DNA of 64,000 bases from Priestia filamentosa (GCF_900177535.1 NZ_FXAJ01000002.1:124001-188000); one strand, 5' to 3'. Counted from the first letter of the stretch, positions 26,053-34,960 are shown. Numbers and translations: made by a program. The notes: generated by a model from the sequence alone, not told the origin.

Positions 26053-26299
26053 GTTGAAAAGGACATGAATGATTATCATTTTTTCTTTACAGAGAAAAGA
26101 GCATCTGCTGAGAGCTCTTAAGAAAAAGAAATCGTTTACCACCTTTGAGCTTTTGCAGGGAAATAAATAATTAGAGTATCTGCAAACGGAATAAACCGTT
26201 ATCAAATCTTTGAGCATAGAGCCGTTTACGCTTTATGGAACTTAGGGTGGAACCACGACCGCACTCGTCCCTTATATTGGGAGGAGTGCGGTCTTTTTA
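26053..26299 (+). promoter_or_regulatory. T-box leader 2 (threonine-specific, near-identical to leader 1)
   Basis: A second complete T-box with specifier ACC (~26138-26143), T-box sequence at 26244-26257 and terminator 26258-26299. Its 3' half repeats leader 1 almost exactly at a 266-bp offset, so the pair arose by tandem duplication. Two attenuators in series demand more uncharged tRNA-Thr for full expression, giving tighter shut-off. Confidence 0.93.
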
Positions 26300-26317
26300 T
26301 TTTAAGGAGGAATAGAG

Positions 26318-27514
26318 ATGGACCAAGGAGCAAAGGAAAGAAAAAGTCATCAAAAGCTAGGAATGGAGCTTGATCTTTTTACAACAATGGAAGAAGCACC
26401 AGGGATGCCGTTCTTTTTACCACATGGAATGATTGTACGTAATGAGCTTGAGAATTATTGGAAAAAAGCACATTACAAAGCAGGTTATCAAGAAATTAAA
26501 ACACCTATTATGATGAAACAAGAAATGTGGGAAAAATCAGGACATTGGGACCACTACGGCGAAAATATGTATTTTACTTGTGTTGATGAGCAAAATTACG
26601 CGATTAAGCCAATGAGCTGTCCAGGAGCCGTGTTAACATTTAATCATAAAAGAAAAAGTTATCGTGAACTACCGCTTCGCTATGCAGAACTTGGGCTTGT
26701 CCATCGACACGAGCTGTCAGGCTCGCTTAATGGCCTTTTACGCGTACGCTCTTTCACGCAAGATGATGCACATATCTTTGTAGCAGAAGAAGGAATTCAT
26801 CGTGAAGTAGCTGATATTTTAAGTTTAATTCATCAGTTTTATACTCATTTTGGTTTTCAGTACAAAGTTGAACTTTCAACAAGACCAGAAGATTTTATGG
26901 GCGAAATCAATATGTGGGAAAAAGCAGAAGAAACATTAAAGAGTGTGCTCAAAGAAAAAGGTGTGTCATATAGCGTAAATGAAGGAGATGGAGCTTTTTA
27001 TGGCCCTAAAATTGATTTTCATATTTTAGATTCTTTAGGCCGAAGCTGGCAGTGTGGAACAGTTCAACTTGATTTTCAAATGCCTGAGAAATTTCAATGT
27101 ACCTATATTGGGGAAGATAACAAATCTTATCATCCTGTTATGATTCACAGAGCAATTTACGGTTCTATCGAACGCTTTATGGCCATTTTAATTGAACATT
27201 ATGACGGTGCTTTTCCGTTTTGGCTCGCGCCTGTTCAAGTAAAGATTTTACTTATTAATGATGCTCAACTTCAGTACGGAGAAAAGGTAAAAGAAAAGCT
27301 AGAAGGATTAGGATACAGAGTTGAAATAGATGACCGCGTAGAAAAAATAGGTCTAAAAATTAGAGAAGGGGAAATGAAGAAAATTCCGTATATGTTTATA
27401 ATCGGAGAGAAAGAAAAGAATGAGAATGCTGTTGCTGTAAGAAAACGTGGCAATGAAAATAGAGGAATGATGAAAGTAGAAGAAGCTATAAAGCTAATCG
27501 GAGAAGAACTCTAA
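26318..27514 (+). CDS. Truncated threonyl-tRNA synthetase lacking TGS and editing domains
   Basis: A class II aminoacyl-tRNA synthetase of 398 aa, against about 640 for the bacterial enzyme. It opens at HQKLGMELDLF, the junction right after the normal editing domain. The N-terminal TGS and N2 editing domains are therefore absent. The catalytic core is intact: Zn ligands Cys101 (SCPGA), His152 (DDAHIF) and His277 (MIHRA), motif 2 RHELSGSLNGLLRVRSFTQ, and motif 3 GSIERFMAIL. The anticodon-binding domain follows (VKILLINDAQLQYGEK to the end). TAAGGAGG sits before the ATG, so the short start is genuine. It should charge tRNA-Thr but cannot clear Ser-tRNA-Thr in cis. Transcription is governed by two T-boxes. 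Confidence 0.9.
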   Translation: MDQGAKERKSHQKLGMELDLFTTMEEAPGMPFFLPHGMIVRNELENYWKKAHYKAGYQEIKTPIMMKQEMWEKSGHWDHYGENMYFTCVDEQNYAIKPMSCPGAVLTFNHKRKSYRELPLRYAELGLVHRHELSGSLNGLLRVRSFTQDDAHIFVAEEGIHREVADILSLIHQFYTHFGFQYKVELSTRPEDFMGEINMWEKAEETLKSVLKEKGVSYSVNEGDGAFYGPKIDFHILDSLGRSWQCGTVQLDFQMPEKFQCTYIGEDNKSYHPVMIHRAIYGSIERFMAILIEHYDGAFPFWLAPVQVKILLINDAQLQYGEKVKEKLEGLGYRVEIDDRVEKIGLKIREGEMKKIPYMFIIGEKEKNENAVAVRKRGNENRGMMKVEEAIKLIGEEL

Positions 27515-27530
27515 CATGTAGAGTTCTTCC
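27503..27530 (+). terminator. Hairpin at the end of the threonyl-tRNA synthetase gene
   Basis: GAAGAACTCTA and TAGAGTTCTTC pair across the stop codon. No T tract follows, so termination is uncertain. Confidence 0.4.
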
Positions 27531-27534
27531 TATC

Positions 27535-27975
27535 CTAAAACTTTTGAATAATAATAACCCCTAAAGCAACGAGCCCTACACCTGCTAAGCGAGGAAGGCT
27601 TAACTGGTGAGTATGAACACCAAGAAGTCCATAATGATCAATCAGTACAGAAGCAATCATTTGACCGCCTAAAATGTAAGCAACAGTAGCAGTTGCTCCA
27701 ATTCTAGGAATAAGAATAACGGTTGCTACAACATAAAAAGCGCCAAGAAGTCCTCCAGTCCATACCCACCATGGTGCATGTAGCCATTCTTTCTTAGCTT
27801 GCAGTCCCTTTCCACTTATGGAAATGATGAGCAGCGCTAGAGCTCCGACAATAAAAGAAATTGTTGAAGCAACAACAGGGGACCCAACAACATGACGAAG
27901 CTGCGCATTGATGCTAAACTGTGTTGGTAAAGCCATCCCAGCAATAAGAGCAAATAAAATTAAGATAAGAGCCAA
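27535..27975 (-). CDS. DMT-superfamily transporter, DUF606/YdcZ type
   Basis: A 146-aa membrane protein with about five helices, half the size of usual DMT carriers. The N-terminal GMALPTQFSINAQLRHVVGSP and the central TGGLLGAFYVVATVILIPRIGATATVAYILGGQM are typical DUF606/YdcZ segments. The start is a TTG at 27975, with GGAG 10 nt upstream. The nearby ATG at 27985 lies in another frame and closes after 24 codons. Substrate unknown; such half-size carriers may pair as dimers. Confidence 0.8.
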   Translation of the reverse strand: MALILILFALIAGMALPTQFSINAQLRHVVGSPVVASTISFIVGALALLIISISGKGLQAKKEWLHAPWWVWTGGLLGAFYVVATVILIPRIGATATVAYILGGQMIASVLIDHYGLLGVHTHQLSLPRLAGVGLVALGVIIIQKF

Positions 27976-28102
27976 AACGTTTCATCTCCTTTTCACATCC
28001 TCTTTATCGTACAGCATTTTTGCCTTGAAAAATAGAGGGCGTTTGCTTCATTAGGTAAGGAACGAACATTTATGGTAAATTTGTAAGAGGAGGTTTTGGC
28101 TA

Positions 28103-28396
28103 ATGCGCAAAAAAATGTATATAAGAGCTATTTTTGAACTTGTTCTTTGTCTTATCATTGGATGGTTACTAACAACAACTATGTTGAAAAACATATATGA
28201 AAGTGAAGGGATTTCTTATGGAGGTCATGAGGGAGTTGTATGGCTTGGCGTTTCTTTGCTTTTATTTTGTATTTATACGGCAGTTCGACAAATATTTCAA
28301 AAGCGGAATACGCTCATCAAGTCTGCTATGTTTTGGATTGTAGTTGTGTTCTCTCTCTATGTCATTGTGGCACCTTTTATAAAAGGACATATGTGA
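28103..28396 (+). CDS. Hypothetical small membrane protein, 97 aa
   Basis: Not recognised. Three predicted transmembrane helices (about residues 8-27, 43-62 and 71-92) with a short loop YESEGISYGGHEGVVWLG between the first two. AGAGGAGG before the ATG makes the start credible. Stand-alone gene with a terminator downstream. Confidence 0.65.
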   Translation: MRKKMYIRAIFELVLCLIIGWLLTTTMLKNIYESEGISYGGHEGVVWLGVSLLLFCIYTAVRQIFQKRNTLIKSAMFWIVVVFSLYVIVAPFIKGHM

Positions 28397-28491
28397 AAAA
28401 TAAAATCTATAAAAATAAAACACCAGCGTGAATTTTTGTGCTATACTTAAGCATACCATTTGCTTTACAAATTACTATTTTTGCTTTAACG

Positions 28492-28520
28492 AACCCTATT
28501 CACTATGAATAGGGTTTTTT
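28492..28520 (+). terminator. Intrinsic terminator of the small membrane protein gene
   Basis: AACCCTATTCA and TGAATAGGGTT form an 11-bp stem with a 3-nt loop and a T run. Confidence 0.88.
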
Positions 28521-28536
28521 ACTTGAATGAATGTAC

Positions 28537-28567
28537 AAAAAAAGCAGACTCAGAGGAGTCTGCTTTT
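28537..28567 (-). terminator. Intrinsic terminator of the second cold-shock gene
   Basis: AAAAGCAGACTC and GAGTCTGCTTTT form a 12-bp stem with a 4-nt loop. The seven A residues on the left give the T tract for the minus-strand transcript. Confidence 0.88.
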
Positions 28568-28571
28568 ACAA

Positions 28572-28772
28572 TTATGCTTTTACAACGTTAGTTGCTTGTG
28601 GACCACGTTGGCCTTGTTCTACTTCAAACGTTACGTCTTGACCTTCGTCTAAAGATTTGAAACCTTCGCTTTGGATTGCAGAGAAGTGTACGAATACGTC
28701 GTCTCCACCTTCACGCTCGATGAATCCAAAACCTTTTTCTGCATTAAACCATTTTACTTTACCTTGTTCCAT
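28572..28772 (-). CDS. Cold-shock protein (CspB family), second copy
   Basis: A 66-aa OB-fold nucleic-acid chaperone with RNP1 (KGFGFIE) and RNP2 (DDVFVHFS). The frame could extend 10 residues upstream, but AAGGAGG 9 nt before ATG 28772 fixes the start at [10 protein letters not shown] small hairpin (TGTGCA-CAA-TGCACA) lies directly upstream of the ribosome binding site, at 28787-28801. It differs from the copy at 8156 mainly in having more Gln and Arg near the C-terminus. Confidence 0.94.
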   Translation of the reverse strand: MEQGKVKWFNAEKGFGFIEREGGDDVFVHFSAIQSEGFKSLDEGQDVTFEVEQGQRGPQATNVVKA

Positions 28773-28802
28773 AGTTGTTGCCTCCTTGTGCATTGTGCAC
28801 AT

Positions 28803-29244
28803 ACGTTAATACTATCCTTGTCCAAATCTTAAGACGAAAATTACTTAACTTCTAGATTGTTTCCGAACAAAAATAATTCTTCTTAACTTTAACAGAAAGA
28901 AAGAGGAATTACAAGGAAAGAAAAGAGATAAAAGTAAAATAAATTTATGTTTTTTTAAATTTAAGGGATTTTATTCTCTGAGATACCATTTGAAATTGAA
29001 GAAAAATATTATATTAGAAGGGAATAAAACGCTTTCTTTAAGAGAGCTTGTGAAATGTTAAAATCTTTTTAGGGGATAAATAATTCTTACAGCAACAAGT
29101 GATTTCTGCGAAAAATCAGAATCTACTTCTTATAAATTGCATTCTTTTCACATGTTTTGTTTTCCTATCAAATTTTGTGGGTATAGTAAAAAACACAAGA
29201 TATACATTTTACTAGTCGATATTAAAAAGATAGGAGCAGTGAAC
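28803..29244. other. Divergent upstream region of csp and the iolT-like gene
   Basis: A 440-bp A+T-rich region between divergent genes. A cre-like AAAACGCTTTCTT lies near 29027 but is imperfect. I find no convincing IolR-type 11-bp repeat here, in contrast to the iolE, iolJ and TIM-barrel promoters. Confidence 0.4.
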
Positions 29245-30696
29245 ATGAGTAACAATGGAAATGAAAAATCAGCGCTGAGGATGATTATCCTCGTTGCTAC
29301 GTTCGGTGGGCTTCTATATGGCTATGATACAGGAGTAGTAAATGGAGCCTTACCCTACATGTCTAGGGAAGATCAATTGAATCTTACCTCACTAACTGAA
29401 GGACTTGTAACAAGTGCTTTACTCTTAGGAGCAGCATTTGGAGCCGTAATTAGCGGGAAATTATCGGATCGCTATGGACGTCGTACAACCCTTTTATATA
29501 GTGCTATTTTATTTTTTATTACAACGCTTGGATGCACGTTTGCTCCAAACGCGGCTGTTATGATTGCTTTCCGCTTCTTATTAGGTCTTGCTGTTGGAGC
29601 AGCTTCAACAATTGTACCAGCATACTTAGCAGAAGTTTCTCCAGCTGAACGCAGGGGCGGAATTGTGACCCAAAATGAATTAATGATTGTAAGTGGTCAG
29701 CTTTTTGCTTTTACATTTAACGCTATTATTGGGAATACGCTTGGGCAATATCCAAACATTTGGCGCTTTATGTTGCCAATTGCCGCCATTCCAGCTGTTA
29801 TCTTATTCTTTGGAGGACTAAGGCTTCCAGAAAGCCCGAGATGGCTTGTAGCAAAAGGAAAAAAAGAAAAAGCGCTATCTGTCTTAGAAAAGATGCGTAC
29901 AAATGATCGTGCAAAAACAGAACTTCATGATATTGAGATGGCTATAAGTCGTGAATCAGAAATTAAAAAGGCATCTTTTAAAGATTTAAAAATCACATGG
30001 ATTCGTCGTCTCATTTTGATTGGAATTGGAATTGCTGTTATTCAACAAGTTACAGGTGCCAACTCGATTATGTATTATGGCACAGAGATTTTAAAAGATT
30101 CTGGATTAGGTACTGAAGCAGCCCTTATTGGTAATATTGCAAATGGAATTGTTTCAGTATTAGCAACTTTTGTTGGTATTTGGCTTCTTCAGCGAGTAGG
30201 CCGCCGCAAAATGTTGATGGGAGGTCTTATGGGCATTACAGTGACGCTGATTTTAATCGGAGTAAGCTCACTATTATTAGAAGGAACAACTGCTCTACCT
30301 TACGTTGTTTTAACCTTAACGGTTACATTTTTAGCATTCCAGCAAGGAGCTGTTTCTCCAGTAACATGGTTGATGCTTTCAGAAATATTCCCTCTACGGT
30401 TAAGAGGAATGGGAATGGGGATTGCAGTCTTTTGTCTTTTTACGGTCAACTTTCTCGTTGGCTTAACATTTCCAATGTTAAAAGGAGCAATCGGGCTCTC
30501 CTCAACATTTTTTATTTTCGCAGTACTAGGTGTAGGAGCGCTTCTTTTCGTTAAAATTTGGGTTCCTGAAACAAAAGGAATGACGCTTGAACAACTTGAA
30601 CAAAAGTTTCGTAACTATAACAGGAAGAAGCCAAAAGTATTAGAAAAGACAGAAGATGTTCTTAACAGAAATAAAGAAAGCAATAACTATTTGTAG
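29245..30696 (+). CDS. Sugar porter of the MFS, myo-inositol transporter IolT-like (copy 1)
   Basis: A 483-aa, 12-helix sugar:H+ symporter. Family signatures include FGGLLYGYDTGVVNGALPY in TM1, GKLSDRYGRRTTL, PAYLAEVSPAERRG, QQVTGANSIMYYG and PESPRWL, with the C-terminal PETKGMTLEQ. Sequence and length match B. subtilis IolT. It is very similar to the copy at 39132 and probably arose by duplication. TAGGAG lies 8 nt before ATG 29245; the frame extends further upstream without a ribosome binding site. It stands 7 kb away from the iol genes and has its own terminator, so its substrate may have diverged. Confidence 0.88.
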   Translation: MSNNGNEKSALRMIILVATFGGLLYGYDTGVVNGALPYMSREDQLNLTSLTEGLVTSALLLGAAFGAVISGKLSDRYGRRTTLLYSAILFFITTLGCTFAPNAAVMIAFRFLLGLAVGAASTIVPAYLAEVSPAERRGGIVTQNELMIVSGQLFAFTFNAIIGNTLGQYPNIWRFMLPIAAIPAVILFFGGLRLPESPRWLVAKGKKEKALSVLEKMRTNDRAKTELHDIEMAISRESEIKKASFKDLKITWIRRLILIGIGIAVIQQVTGANSIMYYGTEILKDSGLGTEAALIGNIANGIVSVLATFVGIWLLQRVGRRKMLMGGLMGITVTLILIGVSSLLLEGTTALPYVVLTLTVTFLAFQQGAVSPVTWLMLSEIFPLRLRGMGMGIAVFCLFTVNFLVGLTFPMLKGAIGLSSTFFIFAVLGVGALLFVKIWVPETKGMTLEQLEQKFRNYNRKKPKVLEKTEDVLNRNKESNNYL

Positions 30697-30764
30697 ACCT
30701 TTTATGTTAAAAAAAGCACAAAGAAAAATTTTCAATGAAAAAAGGTACTCTATTATTATATAGG

Positions 30765-30801
30765 AAGAAAAAGCAGCTCTTGCTAAGAGCTGCTTTTTCT
30801 T
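30765..30801 (+). terminator. Intrinsic terminator of iolT-like copy 1
   Basis: AAGAAAAAGCAGCTCTT and AAGAGCTGCTTTTTCTT form a perfect 17-bp stem with a 3-nt loop. Confidence 0.9.
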
Positions 30802-31151
30802 AATCACCCTTATTCCAATGAACTTTTCCTAGTTGAAAATCCTACTGTAGCAGGAATTATATGAAAGACATTTAATCTCATTTTATGCTATGCTCACAGT
30901 ATAAGAATTAGTTAGATCCCTAAAACAAAGGGAAGAATGCTATAGGAAATAAGTTCTGTTAGATGAAGAAATAATAAAGAAAGTTTTTATGATCTAGTAA
31001 TATAGTTTTGATAGGTTTGAGAATAAAAAAAACTATTTTGTAAATAATCACTTGCATAAAGCCGATAATTCCGATAATATAAATTCATAGTTATATTTTA
31101 TCTGTCTTCTTCCAAAGTAGGGATAATGGCCCTTTTTGGTGAAGAACATCC
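30802..31151. other. Intergenic stretch before the yclN promoter
   Basis: No gene with a ribosome binding site is seen. The region is A+T-rich and holds only the optional upstream promoter at 31052-31080. Confidence 0.45.
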
Positions 31152-31206
31152 AAAATAATTCAAACGAATTATTTTATTTTTTAACATCAATTGAGAATGA
31201 TTCTCT
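31152..31206 (+). promoter_or_regulatory. Fur box and putative promoter of the petrobactin importer operon
   Basis: GAGAATGATTCTC (31193-31205) is a perfect 13-bp palindrome inside TGAGAATGATTCTCT, a good 7-1-7 Fur box. A plausible sigma-A promoter TTCAAA-17-TAACAT (31159-31187) would start transcription within the box. An inverted repeat AAAATAATTC/GAATTATTTT overlaps its -35. A second promoter TTGCAT-17-TAATAT is possible at 31052-31080. Confidence 0.75.
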
Positions 31207-31259
31207 TTATTGAAACGTTATTTTCGAAAAAAAACATAAATAAAGGAAGAGTTTGGACA

Positions 31260-32210
31260 GTGAAGAAAAGGTATCTCGTTGCAGCACTAATCGTACTATC
31301 TCTTGTGTCCCTTTTTGTTGGGGTTACAAACATTAGCCCTTTTGATATTAAAAGTTGGACAAAAGACGAAATAGAAATTCTCCTTATTAGTCGAGTACCA
31401 CGGCTTATAAGCATTATCATTGCGGGAGTAAGTTTGAGTATTGCTGGACTTATTATGCAGCAGCTTACGCGAAATAAGTTCGTATCACCAACAACAGCAG
31501 GAACAATGGACTCGGCTCGCTTTGGTATTCTAATTTCTCTTATGCTGTTTTCAACAGCAGGACCAATGGTAAAAATGCTTGTGTCCTTTTTATTTGCTTT
31601 ATTAGGCACGTTTATTTTTATGAAAATCTTAGACAGAATAAAATTTAAAGACAAAATTTTCATTCCACTTGTTGGTCTTATGTTTGGAAATATTGTGAGC
31701 TCTATCACGACGTTTTTTGCTTATAAAAATGATCTTATTCAAAACATTGCATCATGGCTTCAAGGAGATTTTTCTACTATTATTACAGGGCAATATGAAC
31801 TCATCTACATAAGTGTTCCTGTTATGATCCTAGCCTACATTTATGCAAATAAGTTTACAATCGCCGGAATGGGTGAAGATTTTGCAGTTAATTTAGGCTT
31901 GAATTATAAAAAAGTCGTGAACATTGGTCTTATTCTCGTTGCTTTAATCTCATCCGTTGTTTTACTAACGGTTGGAATGATTCCTTTCTTAGGACTTATT
32001 GTTCCAAATATTGTGTCAATTTATGCTGGAGATAATTTAAAAAAGACACTTTCTCATACAGCATTAGTTGGAGCCATTTTTGTTCTCCTATGCGATATTT
32101 TAGGAAGAGTCATTATTTATCCATACGAGATTTCAATAGGTTTAATGGTAGGGGTTATTGGAAGCGGAATTTTTCTGTACATGTTAATTAGGAGAAAGGC
32201 ATATGAGTAA
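31260..32210 (+). CDS. yclN: Petrobactin ABC transporter permease YclN
   Basis: An inner membrane permease of 316 aa in the FecCD family, pairing with YclO to move ferric petrobactin. It has about nine helices. The VPRLISIIIAGVSLSIAGLIMQQLTRNKFVSPTTAGTMDSARFGIL region and the late GMIPFLGLIVPNIVS (ATPase-coupling helix) closely resemble B. subtilis YclN. The frame reaches a TTG at 31191, but that lies inside the Fur box. GTG 31260 (VKKRYL) after AAAGGAAGAG is the credible start. It overlaps yclO by 8 nt. First gene of a Fur-controlled operon. Confidence 0.9.
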   Translation: MKKRYLVAALIVLSLVSLFVGVTNISPFDIKSWTKDEIEILLISRVPRLISIIIAGVSLSIAGLIMQQLTRNKFVSPTTAGTMDSARFGILISLMLFSTAGPMVKMLVSFLFALLGTFIFMKILDRIKFKDKIFIPLVGLMFGNIVSSITTFFAYKNDLIQNIASWLQGDFSTIITGQYELIYISVPVMILAYIYANKFTIAGMGEDFAVNLGLNYKKVVNIGLILVALISSVVLLTVGMIPFLGLIVPNIVSIYAGDNLKKTLSHTALVGAIFVLLCDILGRVIIYPYEISIGLMVGVIGSGIFLYMLIRRKAYE

Positions 32211-33153
32211 TCGAAATAAACTTCTTATTTTATCTATAGCAGCTATTACACTAATTTCTATTTTCTTATTTTATCAAACAGGTGGAAATTGGGATTACAT
32301 TTTACCAAGAAGGATTACCAAGATCTTAGCGATTATTTTAACCGGTTATTCTATAGCGGTTTCTACCGTTATATTTCAAACTATTACAAATAATAGAATT
32401 TTAACACCAAGTATCTTAGGATTAGATTCGCTTTATCTTCTTGTACAAACGGTAATTATCTTTATTTTTGGTTCTATTCACGTAGCAGTGATGAACCCAA
32501 ACATTAATTTTATTCTTTCCATTGTCTTTATGGTGCTTTTTACAAGCATCCTTTATAAGATATTGTTCAAAAAAGAAGGAAATAATAATATCTATTTTCT
32601 TCTTCTTGTTGGATTAATTTTCGGTACATTTTTCCAGAGTATTTCTTCTTTCATGCAAGTATTAATTGATCCAAACGAATTTTTAATTGTTCAAGATAAG
32701 ATGTTTGCAAGTTTCAATAATGTGCAAGTCGAGCTTCTTGTTTTCGCAGGTGTTCTCGTTATTTTACTTTCTCTCTATCTATTCCGTTTCTTTAAGTATT
32801 TAGATGTACTTGGATTAGGAAGAGATGAAGCAGTCAATCTAGGGGTTCCCTACGATCGTGTTGTGAAGCAGCTTCTCATTATTGTAGCAATTTTTATCTC
32901 TATTTCTACAGCGCTTGTTGGACCTATTACATTTTTAGGGTTGCTTGTTGTAAATATCGCTTATGAAATGTTTAAAACATACAAACATTCCTATTTACTT
33001 GCTGGTTCTTCATTGATTAGTATTGTCGTTCTTGTTGGAGGGTTGTTGCTTGTTGAGCGAGTATTTACGTTTTCCACAACGCTTAGTGTGATTATTAACT
33101 TTATTGGTGGCACCTATTTTCTTTATCTTTTATTAAAGGGGAGTAAATCATGA
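32203..33153 (+). CDS. yclO: Petrobactin ABC transporter permease YclO
   Basis: The partner FecCD-type permease, 316 aa and about nine helices. PRRITKILAIILTGYSIAVSTVIFQTITNNRILTPSILGLDSLY is the family N-terminal signature. LVGPITFLGLLVVNIAYEM holds the coupling helix. Its start overlaps the yclN stop and its stop overlaps the yclP start (ATGA), indicating translational coupling. Confidence 0.9.
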   Translation: MSNRNKLLILSIAAITLISIFLFYQTGGNWDYILPRRITKILAIILTGYSIAVSTVIFQTITNNRILTPSILGLDSLYLLVQTVIIFIFGSIHVAVMNPNINFILSIVFMVLFTSILYKILFKKEGNNNIYFLLLVGLIFGTFFQSISSFMQVLIDPNEFLIVQDKMFASFNNVQVELLVFAGVLVILLSLYLFRFFKYLDVLGLGRDEAVNLGVPYDRVVKQLLIIVAIFISISTALVGPITFLGLLVVNIAYEMFKTYKHSYLLAGSSLISIVVLVGGLLLVERVFTFSTTLSVIINFIGGTYFLYLLLKGSKS

Positions 33154-33911
33154 TCGAAGTGAAAAATGTCTCTAAAGCATATGGTTCAAAAAAAGTCGTA
33201 GAAAACGTTTCGATTAACGTTGAAAAAGGAAAGATTACGTCTTTTATTGGTCCGAATGGAGCCGGTAAAAGTACGCTTCTATCAATGATTAGCCGCATTC
33301 TTTCTAAAGAAGAAGGAGAGATTGAGATTGATGGAAAAGAAGTGAGCGAGTGGAAGAGCACTGAGCTTGCTAAAAAGATTTCTATTTTGAAGCAAACAAA
33401 TCATCTGACAATGCGACTTACAATCCGAGAGCTTGTTTCCTTTGGAAGATTTCCTTATTCCCAAGGAAAACTCACAAAAGAAGATTGGAATTATGTAGAT
33501 GAAGCAATAGAATATATGGAACTTGAGAATATTCAACACAAATATATTGATCAACTTAGCGGTGGACAACGCCAACGTGCTTATATTGCAATGGTAATTG
33601 CTCAAAATACAGAATATATTTTACTTGATGAACCGCTTAACAACCTTGATATGAAGCATTCTGTTCAAATTATGAAAGTATTAAGAAGACTTGTTGATGA
33701 ACTCGGAAAAACGGTGATTATCGTTATTCATGATATTAACTTTGCTTCTTGCTATTCAGACTATATTGTAGCTTTAAAAGATGGAAAGGTTGTTGAAGAA
33801 GGAGCAACAGCGACAATCATTTCTGAAGACGTATTGGAAGACATTTATGATATGCATATTCCGATACAAACAATTAATGGTAATAAAATTGGCGTTTATT
33901 TTTCAGCCTAA
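33150..33911 (+). CDS. yclP: Petrobactin ABC transporter ATPase YclP
   Basis: A 253-aa ABC ATPase energising siderophore uptake. Walker A GPNGAGKST (~residues 34-42), Q-loop in LKQTNH, signature LSGGQRQRAYIAM, Walker B YILLDEPLNNLD and the switch His in VIHDINFA are all intact. It begins at the ATGA overlap with yclO. The order N-O-P-Q is the same as in B. subtilis. Confidence 0.93.
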   Translation: MIEVKNVSKAYGSKKVVENVSINVEKGKITSFIGPNGAGKSTLLSMISRILSKEEGEIEIDGKEVSEWKSTELAKKISILKQTNHLTMRLTIRELVSFGRFPYSQGKLTKEDWNYVDEAIEYMELENIQHKYIDQLSGGQRQRAYIAMVIAQNTEYILLDEPLNNLDMKHSVQIMKVLRRLVDELGKTVIIVIHDINFASCYSDYIVALKDGKVVEEGATATIISEDVLEDIYDMHIPIQTINGNKIGVYFSA

Positions 33912-33998
33912 TATTTCATCATGAGGAAAATGGTTGAGGTGATTTTCATAAAGAGGTTACTTCAGCTATTCATATAAAATTTTTTAGAGGTGAAAGAC

Positions 33999-34952
33999 AT
34001 GAGAAAGTTTCTATCTATGTTTTTAGTAGCTCTTGTTGCCCTAGTAGTTGCAGCTTGCGGCTCAAACAATGAAAGTTCGTCAAGTAAAGCGGACGAAGAA
34101 AAAAGCAGTAAAACAGAGGAAATTACTGTTAAACATAAGCTTGGAGAAACAAAAGTTACGAAAAACCCTGAAAAAGTTGTTGTATTTGACTTTGGTGCCC
34201 TAGATTCTTTAGATGAGCTAGGCGTAGACGTAGCAGGAGTTCCACAGGACAGCATTCCATCGTACTTATCAAAATATGAAGATAAAAAATATGAGAATGT
34301 TGGAGGCTTAAAAGAGCCAGACTTTGAGAAAATTAGTGAAATTAATCCAGATTTGATTATTATTTCTGGTCGTCAAGCAAGTCAATACGATGAATTTTCA
34401 AAAATTGCTCCAACAATTGATCTTGAGCTTGATACAACAAAATACATGGATTCATTTGAGCAAAATCAAGAAACATTAGGAAAAATCTTTGATAAAGAGA
34501 AAGAAGTAGAAAAGAAAATTGCTGATGTAAAAGCAACAATGAGTGAAGTGAAAGAAAAAGCTGAGAAATCGAATAAAACAGGTTTAATTGTATTAGCAAA
34601 CGAAGGAAAAATTAGCGCTTATGGTCCAAACTCTCGTTTTGGTATTATTCACGATGAGCTAGGCGTAAAACCTGCTGATCCTAATATTGAAGCTTCTACA
34701 CATGGACAAAGTGTTTCATTTGAGTATATTGTAGAAAAAAATCCAGACTACTTGTTTGTGATTGACCGCAGTGCTGTAGTTGGTGGAGAAGATTCAGCTA
34801 AAAAGACGATTGAAAATGATCTTGTAAAGAAAACAAATGCATATAAAGAAGACCATATTATTTATCTAAATCCAAACTACTGGTACTTATCAGGTGGAGG
34901 ACTGCTTTCAGTGCCTGAAATGGCTAAGGAAGTAGAAAAAGGATTAAAATAA
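33999..34952 (+). CDS. yclQ: Petrobactin-binding lipoprotein YclQ
   Basis: An extracellular siderophore-binding lipoprotein of 317 aa. A signal peptide ends in the lipobox VVAAC with Cys20 as the lipidated residue, followed by a Ser/Lys-rich linker. The two-lobed binding domain includes KVVVFDFGALDSLDELG, INPDLIIISGRQASQ and SFEYIVEKNPDYLFVIDRS, typical of the FecB/YclQ group. The frame starts at a GTG at 33990, but that codon is part of the TTAGAGGTG ribosome binding site, so ATG 33999 is chosen. It is separated from yclP by 87 nt and closed by a terminator. Confidence 0.92.
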   Translation: MRKFLSMFLVALVALVVAACGSNNESSSSKADEEKSSKTEEITVKHKLGETKVTKNPEKVVVFDFGALDSLDELGVDVAGVPQDSIPSYLSKYEDKKYENVGGLKEPDFEKISEINPDLIIISGRQASQYDEFSKIAPTIDLELDTTKYMDSFEQNQETLGKIFDKEKEVEKKIADVKATMSEVKEKAEKSNKTGLIVLANEGKISAYGPNSRFGIIHDELGVKPADPNIEASTHGQSVSFEYIVEKNPDYLFVIDRSAVVGGEDSAKKTIENDLVKKTNAYKEDHIIYLNPNYWYLSGGGLLSVPEMAKEVEKGLK

Positions 34953-34960
34953 AAAAACGG

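Noticed and set aside
25786-26299. Tandem repeat at 25786-26299 as a mobile element or CRISPR
   Set aside because: Both units carry the T-box sequence, specifier loop and terminator; they are regulatory leaders.
31191-31259. Upstream extension of yclN beginning with TTG
   Set aside because: The TTG and following codons form the Fur box; no ribosome binding site is present, and GTG 31260 follows AAAGGAAGAG.
31187-31708. 173-codon minus-strand frame over yclN
   Set aside because: Shadow of yclN in the opposite strand; it crosses the Fur box and lacks a ribosome binding site.
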